Shown here: positions 36,991 through 50,527 of the stretch, in pieces
Numbering within the stretch: position 1 is the stretch's first letter
Layout: every line of letters begins with the position of its first letter
Notes under the pieces: model-generated
Told to the model about the DNA's origin: nothing
What the model saw: the letters and a program-made list of their open reading frames with translations, nothing else
The model's database searches: none
Source: Druceiella hillmani
Lineage: Eukaryota > Arthropoda > Insecta > Lepidoptera > Hepialidae
Direction of reading: 5' to 3'
DNA length: 64,000 bases
Assembly: GCA_039881145.1 (NCBI GenBank)
Contig: JAYKKI010000029.1
Span: 26,826,001-26,890,000 of the forward strand
Program-made: the position numbers and the translations under genes

Positions 36991-38225
36991 ATGGCAAATG
37001 CGTAATATTGGCGCTTAAAAGCTTGTGTTTGCGATAATTGATTTATTATGTAATCACGGAATCAAATTGGTAAAGAAATTAGCTACAAGTATGTTATTTA
37101 AGTTTAACTTAATTTCATAATTTAGTATTTCCGCCCATAAATTTTGTCCTGCATTTTTAAAAATCGTGGATAAAATTTTTGAGTTTTAAATAATTTCTTT
37201 GTTTGATATAAACAAATGAGAAGGTAACAAGTATTTAAAAATTTAATTTTTGCATTGTATCATAACAATATATGACATATAATATTATCAACATCTTGAG
37301 TAGTTGTTACCAAATGAAGTAAAAATGCATATGAAGTAATTTCGCCTCAACATTGAAAGAGATGAGTTAAAAAAAGAAAGGTAAATTTGAATCCAGTTCG
37401 TCGCCACATTACAATACGACGTTATCAGTGCCATAAAAAAAATAAATTTTTAAGAGGAAAATTCTTAATATTCACGACATGATAAAAAGTTCTTAAATTA
37501 GAATATAAATTATAACTCGGAATATGTCGTGCGGCGCGGACTGCGCCCCGCATACCAATGAGGACATTTGATAAAAATTTGATGTAAGTTTACCTTGCAT
37601 TCCTACCTCTTTGCGATAGTCAGCGACAGCCCAGAGCTGGGGGCGATAAATAACAACAGTCCCTTTGAGAGAAGGATGAAATGAAGGGTGACTGCATACA
37701 AGCGACATTAGGAAAATTACTTTTTAGGCTCCCAGAATCATCGTATTGACTTTATTTTTCACATGTAGAATCACTACTTATTTATCGTAAATATTGTATG
37801 GACATAATTTATAGTGGCAGATAGCATTGCCTGATTGACTGCCTGAAAAAACTCACGAATCTAGAAATTACACAAAGGTGTCTCAAATGACGCAAGCGAC
37901 AACTAAAGAACGATTTTCTAAAATTTCACTTCTAAAGTGGTGAAACGGATGTTGAAACTTTCTGCGGAGAAACAATATTTGACTACTCTAAAAGAGAGTA
38001 CTCTAAAAAACATGTTACGTACGAGCGAAGATACGAGTGGAACGTACTTCAAAAATAATAAGATCTATAATAACTGTAGTATTCTCACAACGTTTGGGTA
38101 GGTTTCTAAAAACTCTGTTTTTTCGTAATTTCGGGTACAGTAGTCTCGATAAAACGGTGGACATAATTTTTAAGTATTTTTCTAAAGAAATAATAACTAA
38201 AATTACGAAAAAAAATGTTGAGGCC
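36991..38225. other. Noncoding stretch with one possible small exon
   Basis: Mostly AT-rich. 37594-37691 on the minus strand is flanked by splice-like signals (ttgtatgcag before, gtaaac after). It lies within a minus-strand open frame at 37493-37708 without any recognised domain. Confidence 0.35.
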
Positions 38226-38229
38226 CTTA

Positions 38230-38455
38230 TAATCAGGTCTTTTAAATGTTACATCACACTATACACGGATTGAATTGATTTTTTTTCGAGATATTATTTT
38301 TTTCCCCTTAAAATGTAACATGCCTTATTATTGTGCCAAATGTTCTACCTCAAGCGGTTTCTGAGAAAAACGGCTATAACTGACGGATATACAAACATAT
38401 AGGTGATATTAAAAGGGTTTCGTTTTTCTTTTTGAGTTGCGGGACCCTAAAAACA
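38230..38455. repeat. Lepidopteran interspersed repeat ('ggttccgttttt' type)
   Basis: Contains gcggtttctgagaaaaacgg, then tgacggatatacaaaca, then gggtttcgtttttc and gggaccctaaaaa. These are the degenerate forms of a common moth repeat with the order 'gagaaaaacg', 'gacagacggacaaac', 'gggttccgttttt', 'ggaaccctaaaaa'. No coding part. Confidence 0.65.
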
Positions 38456-41400
38456 AATAATTAAATAAATGAGTCAGAATTTTTTTATGGATATCAAACC
38501 TCAAGGGGTCTAAATGGGGGTACAAAGTTTGTAATGGAGTAAAATTATTAAACGGTTCTATTAACTTGGAAATATCTTTTATATAATGTAGGCAGAATAC
38601 AAAAAAAGATTTTTTCAAAAATGGGGGTAATGAGAATTCGAAGTTAGGAGAGGTCGAAATAGTGATCTAACATAATAAATGTATGAAGCATCAACAATAA
38701 ATAGCCACGCACAAAAGATACCACTAGCAGTAAAACTTACCTCAAAGCGCTACTGCCGTGCTAGAGATATGATACAGATGCCCTAACTGATATTTTTCGA
38801 ATCGGAGGTTTTGATTTGAAATAGTTGATTTCATCATCCTGAACTTGAAAACAAGGTTTATTGAAGTAATTATTACCCACTTAGGGTATGATCAGCTGTG
38901 GTAAGTACAATTTTGATTGTTTAGGTAAACCGTAAGAAATCAAGTTTGAATATTTCGGTTTCATGCAAATTGCAGATGTGGTACCTGTGCGCTTAGTACG
39001 GCAGTCGACTCGTCTAGACACAGATTGGTGACGACGGCTATTCACAGTACGGGAGACATGTCTTAGAAAAATGCGGTTTTGAAATAAAATTACAAGAAAA
39101 TAACGTAGATATTGACAACCTTTATGTGGGCGTTTAATAATTTAATAACCCACTTCTTTCAAGGATTTTAAACACTCACATTATTGTTGCATACTGTAAT
39201 ACAGAGAAGTCGATAAAATAAGATTGAAAATACGTAAATAAGTTGTATAACTAGAATGCTCTTGTTCTAGAGATTGAAAGGAGAAAAAAAGAGTCGACGC
39301 AGAAAAAAAAGAACATACTCTGAGTAGCGTATACACAGAACACCCAATTAATACGGACTGCAAGCATCTCCTTATGCTTCTCCGTGAAATCCAGATTTCA
39401 CTTCATTTGAAGTATTAAGAACTGTAAATCGTGTGGTTCATTTTTCCTTGTATCATGTTTGCGACATTTTAGGATTAGTTTAAAGCTACGGCGACAATAG
39501 CGTACAAACATTCGTGACGTATTCGCGCTATAAAACTTCGACTTCGCCCTTCATACTACGGCCACACTGTCGAACGAACATTCCTTACATGTTATCACGA
39601 CTAAATTCTTCGATGTCACGTAAAAAACTGACAACTGTATTATAAGTATTCGGTGCTACCCAAAGTCAACAAATGTTTGGGACATGAGACGAATGTTTTA
39701 GCCATACCTCTCGCAGTAATGTATTAATAAATTCGAAATAAATTCTTAATAAATTCTTTGTCGAAGCCCTATAATGTGATCTTAGATTAAGACAATTTAT
39801 ACTGGCATGCGGCTGTAGAAGAAACCTTATTTTGTCAATAATTTAACACAGACGGATTAATAAAATATTTAAGTGCCGTATAAAATGAAGGAAATAGTGT
39901 TTAAATCGATCGGTGTTTAGTTTAAAAATGAAATGGTGAAATTAATGGATATGCAATGACAGACAAGAGACCAGTCACACAGGCAAATTATCAAACTCAT
40001 AGAAGTTAACTGAAGATGTCTGTTCTGTCTGTTTCTATCACGATCAGTTTTACGCTGTGTGCTCGCGCGTAAGCTCACTCTGCAGTCTGGTTATTTTGGT
40101 ACCGCCCTCTAAAATGGAATACCGTGTGCAAAAAAATATTTTAAATATTAACTTGATACATATCATTCATATTAATTCACCTAATTAGCTACATATCTGA
40201 AATTCCGAGTTCTTGTGATAATACTAAAGCCGGTGTTCTTTTGCGAAGATGTTATAATTTGGTGGATCTTAACAAAGACTAAAAAATACATAAAATATTT
40301 TTTAAAAAAGTAATACCTATAACGGCCAAATTTCACACAACGCATATTTGAATGCTCATAGAATATACGTTTACTGTACTTGAAACGTTTCATTTTGCCT
40401 TTTTTTATTATGCAAAATCTACTTCGTTTTCTCTTATGGGATGAAGTCATGCAAGCCGATATTAGAGAAGGGTTGTGGTTACTTGTATGTCAGCGCCAAT
40501 GAGTTTTTTGCCCAATCTAATGACAAAAATTCGATAATTTTGTCTTTCTATACCAACATCACATGAATAATAAAATCAGTTTTCACGCTTGTGTCTACTG
40601 TATTGGAGAACAAAAAAGGTGAAAACGTTTCGTTTTTATTTCCATTTAGTATGAACTAACTTTTTGGGCTATTGTGTTCGTAAGAATATATGTCTTGTAT
40701 TCCTGTAGAAAATATAAAATAATAATATACATTATTGAGTAATTATAAACAGTTAGTATAAAATAAATAACAATAATAGAAATTGTTGGATAATAATGAA
40801 GAACAATAAAAACTTAATTTTATTGGTGACATGTCACGCTTTACAAATTCAAACAAAGTTGAATAAACTACTCGTTTTTTCAAAGTCCCAAATTCAAGAG
40901 GCAATCAGGCTCTCACAATTTATTAAAGCAAAGCAAGGTGTCCCTTGGCCTTCTTTTGGTATGTTTTTTTACTACATCTTGTTGTAGGTTTCCAAATAAG
41001 AACTGTTTTTTTTAAATAGATCAGATTCAAAGACAAGAATTTCGAACAATAAACATGACATCACTATTTTCAATTCAAGTCTCGTCTTTTTCCTTTACTT
41101 CTTGCACGACATCCGTTTCACCTCAAACTGATACAAGAGCCAGCCTCTTCTCATCTAAATGGTATCATAAGAAATATTGCCGGTTGGTATTCGCGTTACA
41201 TATAAATTTATAAAAATATAATGGTTTATGTAAACATAAAAAGAAGCATGTCATAGAAAGACACATAAGCCCTCTTTTGTAGTTGCAGAAATACGAAAAC
41301 AATGCGTACAGATAAAAGGCTTCAAAGGCCGGCTCCGCGATAAATGTAAGCCAGGGCGGATGTAAGTCTTTAGTTTAAAAATAGTACGATGTTTTATTCT

Positions 41401-42915
41401 TTCAACAATGTTAAATATGAACAAAAATATGTAGTCATAAAATTGTAACAAGATCTAATTGTGTGGTTTATGTTTCAAAAACTTAATAAATTCCAAATTG
41501 GGTTATTGACAGAAGGTTAGTTCAATTGTAGATTCATTTTCGTGAAACTAATATTGAGGTATTTCGCTGTTTTCTGATACATTGTTGCCACTAGAGTTGT
41601 GTATAAGTAGCCGAAGTAAACCGAAGGTTACTTTGGTTCTCTAATTATACCGATATATATTATTCGTACGTTCAGTTTCTATTATGTCACTTTATTAAAT
41701 TCTTCAAGATACTCGAGCCATGTTAAAACTCTTGTAGGTTGCGTCTGCCTAAATAATTTACATTTATTGTTGTATGGAATTCTACACAATGTGTCTCTCG
41801 ATTAAATGTTCCAAAACAATCAAGATGGAAGGACGTATGTTTATATATAACCTCGGTTTATCGTTTTATTACAACCTGTAAAGTAAATACAAGTTCGTGC
41901 ATGATTCTTTGAACGCCAAACTTTATAGAAGTTTCCAAGTTAGCACGTGACAGATATTAGAAAGTTGTGGAAAAAACAAAAGTCGTTCATCGGCACACTT
42001 TGTTTCTATCTTATTTTGAAGATTACACGTTTGATGTTTTAACGTTTACTTTTTACTCCATATTTTGTGTAATAGCATTTATTTCACATTTTCAACGTAA
42101 AAATCTAATCAGTTGCCATTTCATAACTACCGAGTTCTTATCAAAATAAACATATTTTCCATCGTTTGATGGTAACGGAAACGTGAATTGAATTTTTTTT
42201 TATTCCTTTATTCTAATGTTAGTTAGACAAACATTCTTATGTACCGCGTATTCATTGACGTAAATATATTCTATTTTCTGGTGATAAATGAGCATTTTAT
42301 TAATTATTAAAATTTCCATTCGATGAATAATTAAAATGGAGGCATCCAGTTATTTAAGGTGAGTAAAGTAGTAAAGAGAGTTTTGTATATCAATTTCCAC
42401 ATGGCTTTATGGTACAATCACCGCATGGAGGTGCAATAAATTCACAGTTAAGGCGGACGTGCTGTTACAGCCGTTTGCAGCAAGCGAAAGAGACAAGTAC
42501 TCGTAGTAAAATAATAATTATGGCTTTATTACCACACACTATTACTGTAAATTGCACTTTGCCATTACGATGGATCACTTCAGACGCATTTGAATTCTTA
42601 TTTTTTGTACTACTTCCGATTTTCTGCTGTGAACCTGGACTCGTTTTTATTTAACGATTTAGATAGTTGTCGGATGAAACTAACAACGGCTTGATTGTCT
42701 TTGCTATTCTGTATTCTGAACTTTCTGTGAATCCCGAAGCTTCGATATATGTACATACCACAAGAGTACACAAATATACATTCAATTTAAGGTGAATGCA
42801 ATTCGTACCCATGCTCATTTCCCGTGAGTGCTCGTGCTCATTCACATCTATCGATGCTGTTATCTAAAAATACGTCTATATCTCGACCAATGCACTATTA
42901 TAAGAGTACATTGTG
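38456..42915. other. Noncoding stretch with one degenerate duplication
   Basis: 39486-39541 and 39556-39613 are diverged copies with period 70 (ctacggcgaca / ctacggccaca ... aaacttcga / aattcttcga). 42400-42620 is more complex and includes a plus-strand frame (42409-42654) with no recognised domain. No gene could be supported elsewhere. Confidence 0.45.
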
Positions 42916-42919
42916 CATA

Positions 42920-43230
42920 GTCTTAAGGTGATATTAAAAACTCAACATTAGTTTCCTAATATGTATGATGGACGTAATCTCATTTCTTAAATTTAAATGT
43001 CTCGGAATATCTATAACTCTCTTCATTTGACACACGAAATTGGGAAAAAATTTAATATTTTTTTTATAATAAAACCCATATTAATATTTTTGAACGTCAT
43101 ATATTGTGATATATGTGGGTTAATATGTTTTATTACTATGAATATTCCAAGTTTCTACGTCAAATAGTTTCCGAGAAAACTTATGTGACATCTTCCGCTT
43201 TTTTAATTTTGGGGTGCCGAACTCTTTCAA
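42920..43230. repeat. Diverged lepidopteran repeat, same type as 38230-38455
   Basis: aagtttctacgtcaaatag, then tttccgagaaaac, then cttccgcttttttaattttg and gggtgccgaactctt. It follows the order of the 38.3-kb copy but is more decayed. Confidence 0.5.
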
Positions 43231-44178
43231 TAATTCTTTGTTGATCTTCAATCGTACAGATTTTATTTAGCTATCTCCCTGGCTTCATAAAGAAGCGTTG
43301 GGAAATATAAAACGGGCGAAAATGGGCTAAGCATTATTACGTTAACTTTAGACAAGAGTAGGCTAAAAAAGTTCGAAACGGTGTTACGGTATTGAAGATT
43401 TTATTCATAAATTGTTCAAACGGTTGTAAATGAAACAAGTTTATTACATTATTTTTAATTTATTCAAATTTTAATTGTTTTTCAAAGAATTTTAAACATT
43501 TTTAGCATTCATTCATGAAACATATTACATATTTGCTCAAAATGTTTAATGATAAAATTGAAAATTATATTTTATTATTTACATTTTAAAAATTTAAACA
43601 AAAAAATTCTTGCAGATACTATGTACAAACAAATAAGCAATTAAGGAATTTTATATTGAAACCGAAAGCTATATTTATAAAGTTAAATAATATACAATGT
43701 CATGTTCAAAATTTTATATCACTAAACTAGTTAGTTTTACAGAAAGCATTAATGATTAAAAATCCAATAATTTAAATATTAAAATGTATTACAAATAAAT
43801 TGATCGCGCAATGTACAAGAGCAATTTTTGAAAATTACACGTAAATCTAATTATTATATTGATATAAAAAATTTATGAATATTTACATTTAAGTAACAAT
43901 TGAACCTACATACGATTGAGTGATGGAAATTCAATTTCGAAGAAATTTATTCTAGACAGGTTTCAAATTGTATAAAAGGGTCCCATTGTTCAATAAGTTA
44001 CAAGCTATAAATTATATAATTGAAGAATGTATTTAAATATCTAACAAAATTTATGTAACAAAAATTTATCGGTATACAATACAAGGGATATATGTAACAT
44101 TTCGCAAATAATAAAATAATGAGGCGACGGTCTATTTTATAACAGTGTTGATTAATTTGGAACATATTTTTAATCTAA

Positions 44179-44248
<70 letters not shown>

Positions 44249-44867
44249 AGGTAGAAAATTAATATCGCCTGATAATCTTAATGCGATAAACTTGGCGTAA
44301 GTTGATACATTTTTCATAGTTTTTAACAAAAGATGAATTTATTTGCATTTTTCTTTCTTTAAATCCTTTTATTTTTATCTTTTTCGATTCACTGAGCTCG
44401 GTTTCGTATTCATACCCTGTTTGAGGATATATTTGTAATTACAAATTGATTTTTACTGAACATGTTTTGTCGATTCCATTGGTACTGCTAGAAATTTTTA
44501 AACATTTTTCTAGTTAAAGACAAATTATCAATCATTAATAAGTTGTAATGGAATATGTGATACAGATGATTAGTTTTTAGTATTTTTAAATTATTATAAT
44601 CTTGCTGATATGTTTCTGGTAAAAGAATACCCAACAGTAAAATTTTCAAAATTTATTTTTAATTATTTTTCCTAAAAATTCAAAGACTTCATGAACTCAT
44701 TATTTTTTCAGGTTTGTAAATTAAGAACTATTATTTAAGAATTATTATAATGCAGTATATAACATTTGATGGGCCTTTCTCAAATTATCAGAATATTTAT
44801 CGCCATCTACGGCATAGACCTCCTTTTAACTTGCAGTAAACTTGTGTGTGTGTATATACATATATAT

Positions 44868-44934
<67 letters not shown>

Positions 44935-47900
44935 ATATGATGTTTTATTAACTTATTAACTCTTCGTAGTTCGGATCTTCGTAAATTATTAGATTAATTT
45001 ATAATATTTACGTTTTTGAAAAACATTTTCTATGCTTTTTTCGGTATAGTCCTCCAAGGATAACCTACATTTTACTGAATGTGGAGAAAATTTTAACCAT
45101 ACTCAATGACCACGAATCAGAATCTTGTAGTCTTGCAGGTATATTTATAAAATTGATACTTAAACCAAGGGATACAAACAACACTTTCACACAAACATAT
45201 TTTAAACAAAAGTTGCATTTTTAATCGATATACTCGTCTTATGCTGCATTTAAGGGACACAATTAATTTATGCTTCAATTAAAAGTGAATTGAAGCATTT
45301 TATTATCTAACTGGCTTAGACATACATCTTATCACGCGTGGAAAAATAAGAAAGTTGTTGGAATTAAAAAAAAATCTTCATGTGAATTTGAAATTTGCTC
45401 TTAGCATGGAAACTACTGAGTGTTTGAGACGTGAGAGGAAAGAAGCCCGCGTCCTGCAGTAGGAAACCGTAGGCTGATATGTTGTCGTGGTGTTTATTAC
45501 GTACTTACACTTTTTATATAATGTACGCACGTTTTTATATAATGGAATAATTATCTCATTCGGACTAACTTTTTATATAATGGTATAATTATTTAATTTC
45601 GGACAAATGTTTCACCTATGTTTATCTAAATGATACAAGCTATATGTAAGCAATAAAAAGCACTTCCGTATATGTGACTAAGCATATCTAAATTCACTGA
45701 AAGAAGAGGTAAGATTTCTCTTCAGGAAACTACCCTAATTAAACGAGTCAGGATTGTTACACCGTCCACATGCAATGAAAGTATAGATTAGTACTTAACG
45801 AATTTCATAGTGATTATTTGAGGAATAAAAATAGTATAAATAATCAAACTCCCTTTCGCATTTAAAATATTGCTTTATAATCTAATATAATTTGGATTAC
45901 AAAAAATATTCCAATATTCGAAATCATATTGACTTAATTTAAATAAATACCTTGAATATGTGATTTAGAAATATAATACTAAAATAATAAATTTAAACAC
46001 AAAAATAATTACTAGTCTAGCATTCAAACTTGCTTTAGTTTTAAAACTTTAAATTCTAAAAAGTATAAGTGGTTAAAGTAATACCGTGTTCTACATATTA
46101 CCGACAAATATTCTAGGCATAAAAAATTCACCACCTGTACAAATAGTCAATGGCTGATTTATGCCGGAGTCGTAAATCTACTCTAAGGCAGTCCCCCAAC
46201 ATCTAAAAACCTGTTTGAGCAACGTGTCTATATAGAATTTTGTGTGAAAGTCTGCTGAGAAACTCCTTGTTGCATACAGGGCAGTAGAGAGATTTTTGCT
46301 AGGGATAACTCGAAATCACGGAAAGAAAAATGTAAGGATTAGGCAAATGACGCGGTGGAGAAGATCGAGCGCCAGAGTATAGTTGAGCAGGATATTTTCT
46401 ATTGTCTTATATTACACGGTCGGATAGGCAAGGAGCAGTAACGGTAAAGGATGACCGGATGGAACAATTATTGTTTTAGCTAAACACTAAATTATTGTTT
46501 TAGCTAGGACGCGCTCAGAAAACAAGCGCGTGAATTCGAAATAAAAATAAAATTCGAAAAGTATTGTTTCATGAACAGGATTAATGAAAGTAGATGAACG
46601 TGAAAAACTATAAATACGAAATTGCATGCTGCTTAATGGAAAAGTGTAAATTAAATAATAAAAGTTTGGATAGATTCAGCGACACCGGTTACAGGAACGA
46701 ATGGGTGGTCCTCTGTAAAAAAATAGTAATTAAAAATAGGCATAAACATTGGTCACATCAATATGTAATTATAAACATTTTATTTCTTTATCAGTTCAAT
46801 ATAAAAATTGACTATTGTCCGATATTCCTCTTATTACCATACCTTATGAAAAATAAAGATACATCGCAAATTTTGTAACGTTTTACGCGAAAATATAAAA
46901 ATAATAGAAAGGAACGATCTTGTTAAACATATTATATAATTTACCGTAAAGCCATTAATCATTCTTGCTTAATTAATCTGATCAAAAACTGGAGCTCTAC
47001 CATTCGGGTTCACAGTACGCAGGCAAAATTGACGATTTATTAAATTTCTGTTTTATCACTGAAGGAAATGCCTGACTTGTCAATAAAAGCCTGCCTATCC
47101 ATTTTTTCGTACTTTCATATATTAATCAAGTTTTTGTGAAAGTTGTAAGTGTAATTAATCATTTTATAAGGAAATGAGATGAGAAAGGCTTATAATTAAA
47201 AACTATGGAATAAGTTCAATTAAAACAAAGAATTTAATCGATTATTGATATTTCATTTACCATTTGACGCTTTCAGACAAAGAGGCTGTTAATTGAATTG
47301 CAAAAAATATTCTTCCTTGAATCATTTTAAACATTAATTTTAATAAGTTAGGAACGGCTATGTTCCTCGTTAGAACAGTGTTAAAAGAATTTTTATGTTA
47401 AAATAATTTTTTTGGTTTTTGATATTATTAACTTGATTCCTGATGAATTGTAGATGTAAAATAACATATCAGTGAAAAGCTAATTTTGGCTAAAAATTTA
47501 ACTAGTTAAATTAAACACAGTTGGCTATGTTATATTTATGACATTTTTATGTTTTTAAATTGAAAAAAAATATACATGTTGAAAAAACGGAAAAATGGCT
47601 TAAATTTTGTTTGCCTAAAAATTATAACATATAATAAATCCATGCTGAAATCTCTATTTTCCATTTACGATTAAACAAGAAACTTAACTTCCTGGATTCA
47701 TGTCTATCGAAATATCGAGATGTCTTAGTTAGTTGCTTATTTAAATCCAATTTAAATAAATACTATAAACATAACACTATCCAATATTGGCTTCCCTGAC
47801 ATGCTAAATATATCATACAAAAAAAAACATCCGTCGAGAAAATTTAACGGACTTGTTCCAAGAGAAATTTTATTCGCAAAATGCGTACGATTTACATTGA

Positions 47901-47940
47901 AAAATCACCAAGTAACTCATTAGCCCCAAGACCTTAGCTT
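43231..47940. other. Very AT-rich noncoding stretch with microsatellites
   Basis: (TA)n tracts lie at 44182-44243 and 44843-44939 (the latter led by a gtgtgtgtgtatatac variant). 45508-45604 carries three tttttatataatg copies with spacing of about 21 and 39 bp. An 11-bp hairpin (atgcttcaatt/aattgaagcat) lies at 45270-45298. A 17-bp direct repeat (aattattgttttagcta) lies at 46466-46482 and 46490-46506. 46140-46480 is somewhat GC-richer without identity. Confidence 0.6.
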
Positions 47941-47944
47941 ATTG

Positions 47945-48330
47945 AAATATGACTTCCGACAAACGCAGACGCGGGATAAATCCCCGGCGAACTGATACAC
48001 TTGTTATTCTGTTAAACAAAATAATAAATAAGCATTACGGGCGGCGAATCGCGGCGGGTGGACGGCCTGAACAGAAATGTGTAACGGAAACGGGTGGTGA
48101 GGGAGCGTCTGATAACGGGCTCGGCGCGGAAATAAAAATGCCAAATATGTGGAAACAAATCGACAGGCTTTTTGAGTCGATTGCGGCGCGCCGCTGCCTC
48201 TAATGGCTTTTTAATGGCTCTCAGCCGAGCGCTACTCGTAATGAAGCTGTCCCTCGCAATCAGCGCCATATTTATGTTGCTCTGAAACGCACTGCATTCG
48301 CCTTGAATATCTCAAGCGTAGGAGTTACTT
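47945..48330. other. GC-elevated island, candidate regulatory element
   Basis: A sharp rise in GC and complexity against an AT-rich background (gcgggataaatccccggcg, attacgggcggcgaatcgcg, gagtcgattgcggcgcgccg). It has homeodomain-like taat cores (taatggctttttaatggc). Overlapping frames on both strands (plus 47949-48203, minus 48012-48269) show no known domain. Distance to the 3' end of the kekkon gene is about 2.2 kb. I read it as possible conserved noncoding DNA; an unrecognised exon is the alternative. Confidence 0.45.
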
Positions 48331-49161
48331 TAAAATGAGCCTCCATGTTACTTATTACCTTTGGTGTAATAAGTTATTCGGATTCGGTCTACGATTCATT
48401 GGATGGACGTCGCATTAAAGTTATCACAAATGTAAGTATACATAATGTGCACATTAATTATATTCTTTTACAATTCGCCACTCTTAATTTACTGTTTGTT
48501 AAATTTGACGTCTCAATAAGTTATTTTTAAATAATCGAGATAAATTTATTTTAGTAATTTCGAATCTTATTTCTAAAAGTGTGCTTACATTTGGTATTTA
48601 AGTATCAATTTTAGTAAATAATATTTTTCATTTAAAATTATATTTATACTCGTTTGTGTCAATTCTAACAGATTTTGGTTTGGATTGGATAGAATATAAT
48701 TGTACTTATTAAATAATATAACAGTTGTTATGAGAAAATAAATATAAATAGAAAGGAAAAAATGGTACAAAGTATTAGTTCGGTAAATAAAAACTTACGG
48801 TTGCGTGTTTGGTGCGTGTGATATTTTGTCATTTTTAAAAAAATTCAGTGAATATGGATATATTTAAAATTATATAGCGTAGCATGGTACGCAAAGTAGA
48901 AAAAACAAGCACGGAAAAATAACAATCACTATTATGCCTTTGTACTTATATAATTTATTAGCATTTAAGTATTTTAAAAATTATATTCCTTGAAAATGAG
49001 ACGTTAATATTATCAACAATAAATAAGACGTTTATATGGAATAAATGTCTATAGAATCCATGTAACTTCCTACCTGTAATACAGTTAATATATATCTAAT
49101 AATAACAAATGACATAAATAAAAATAACAAGTGAATATATCCTTTAACTATACTTGTTCTT
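48331..49161. other. AT-rich noncoding stretch
   Basis: Nothing identifiable between the GC island and the minisatellite. Confidence 0.35.
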
Positions 49162-49400
49162 TTAACGCCGAGTTTCAAATTATTCAATTTAATTGAGGTG
49201 ATTTAACGCTGAGTATCAAATTATTCAATATATTTCAGGTGATTAACGTCGAGTTTCAAATTATTCAATATAATTTAGGTGATTTACACCGAGTTTCAAA
49301 TTATTCAATATAATTCAGGTGATTTACGCCGAGTTTAAAATTATTCAATATAATTCAGGTAATTGACACCGTGTTTCAAATTATTATAATAAGTAAGGTT
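49162..49400. repeat. 40-bp minisatellite, six units
   Basis: The marker cgccgag / cgctgag / cgtcgag / caccgag recurs at 49166, 49207, 49247, 49287, 49327 and 49367, a spacing of 40 (first 41). Each unit contains gagtttcaaattattcaata, then a taattcaggtgattta-like stretch. The sixth unit is partial. Units are 80-95% alike by eye. It lies about 1.1 kb past the kekkon stop codon. Confidence 0.92.
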
Positions 49401-50527
49401 AATTTAATTCAATTGCAACATAATTTGTATATTTTTATAGCCTATCAGAATACAATTTTCAGTTGCACCAGGAGTATCGCTTGAATTATTTATTAGAATT
49501 ATAGCAACTTGCTAAAACGTTGTTTCGACATTGCTATAATATTATTATTTTTTATATATTTATTTACTTACTGACTTTACGGTTTGTGCGATATATCCGC
49601 GAAATACCCAATTTTCTACGATTTCGATTTCAATGTCATGAATCGAATAGCAGAATAAGTTAAAATAGGTTAATTGATTTGCTTAATTCGTAGGGAATTA
49701 AGCAAATACATCCGGCATGCAGTTACCGACGACCGCAATCGATACTCGATGCCAACATGCGGCAATTGACATAACGAGTGTTTTCGTATCCACCCATGAC
49801 AGTCCCCAATAAAAATGAAACCCAATTTGTGCATTTATGGGTTTTCAACATACACACTTGACATTTGGAATATATACAAGACTAGATAGAATTCTCTTCT
49901 TACTTGCAGTGAGTTATATCTCATCATGTCCAAAATGAAAAAATTAGCAAGTAGAGTATTTTTTAAACAGAATCGAATGATTATTTTCTGTATGATCTGT
50001 GATATAAGGAAGTAAGTAACTTTAAATGGAAATCAAATGATTGAGTTAGTTTCTAATTCACTACGAATGATTTACTGAGAAAATTAAACGGAGTCTTAAT
50101 GCAGTTGTTGTCATCAAATTCCATGGAATACCGTACCTCAAATTTGAATATCCTAAAGAAAGTCTTACTATAATTAGTTACGGTTACATATACAAGCCCT
50201 TGTGAAATGACAAATACACACAAATTTAATAATGTTCTTAGAGCACGATTAAAAATTCAATTAATGACAATGATAATTTTAATCAAGAAACTTTAACGAA
50301 GTGCTCATTAAAATGTATAATTACACATGTATATATAGATATCAAGAATTGGATATTATGTAATATGTACAACTAATAGTGGCTTATTAACAAACAAAAT
50401 GCACGCTTAGTTAATTTCCATTTGCAAATTTGTAGTAATCGCTAGAAATGTTCCCTTTTGTTTCAATTACACTCACTGGCGTGGGCGGTCACAGGAGCGC
50501 GGCCGCATCCAGCGCCAGCGCGCGCCG
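49401..50527. other. 3' flank of the kekkon-type gene
   Basis: A perfect 13-bp hairpin, atttgcttaattc / gaattaagcaaat, lies at 49677-49707 with loop gtagg. On the minus strand no AATAAA occurs in the first 300 nt after the stop; the variant ATTAAA is at 50278-50283. 50470-50527, directly after the stop, is GC-rich (gcgcggccgcatccagcgcc) and is probably 3' untranslated sequence. Confidence 0.5.

Noticed and set aside
46140..46480. GC-richer stretch that might be a LINE C-terminal fragment
   Set aside because: A few residues such as MTRWRRSSARV recall RTE-type ends, but no ordered set of motifs could be found.
49162..49400. Regularly spaced repeats that could suggest a CRISPR array
   Set aside because: Units are contiguous with no unique spacers, and the DNA is eukaryotic; it is a minisatellite.
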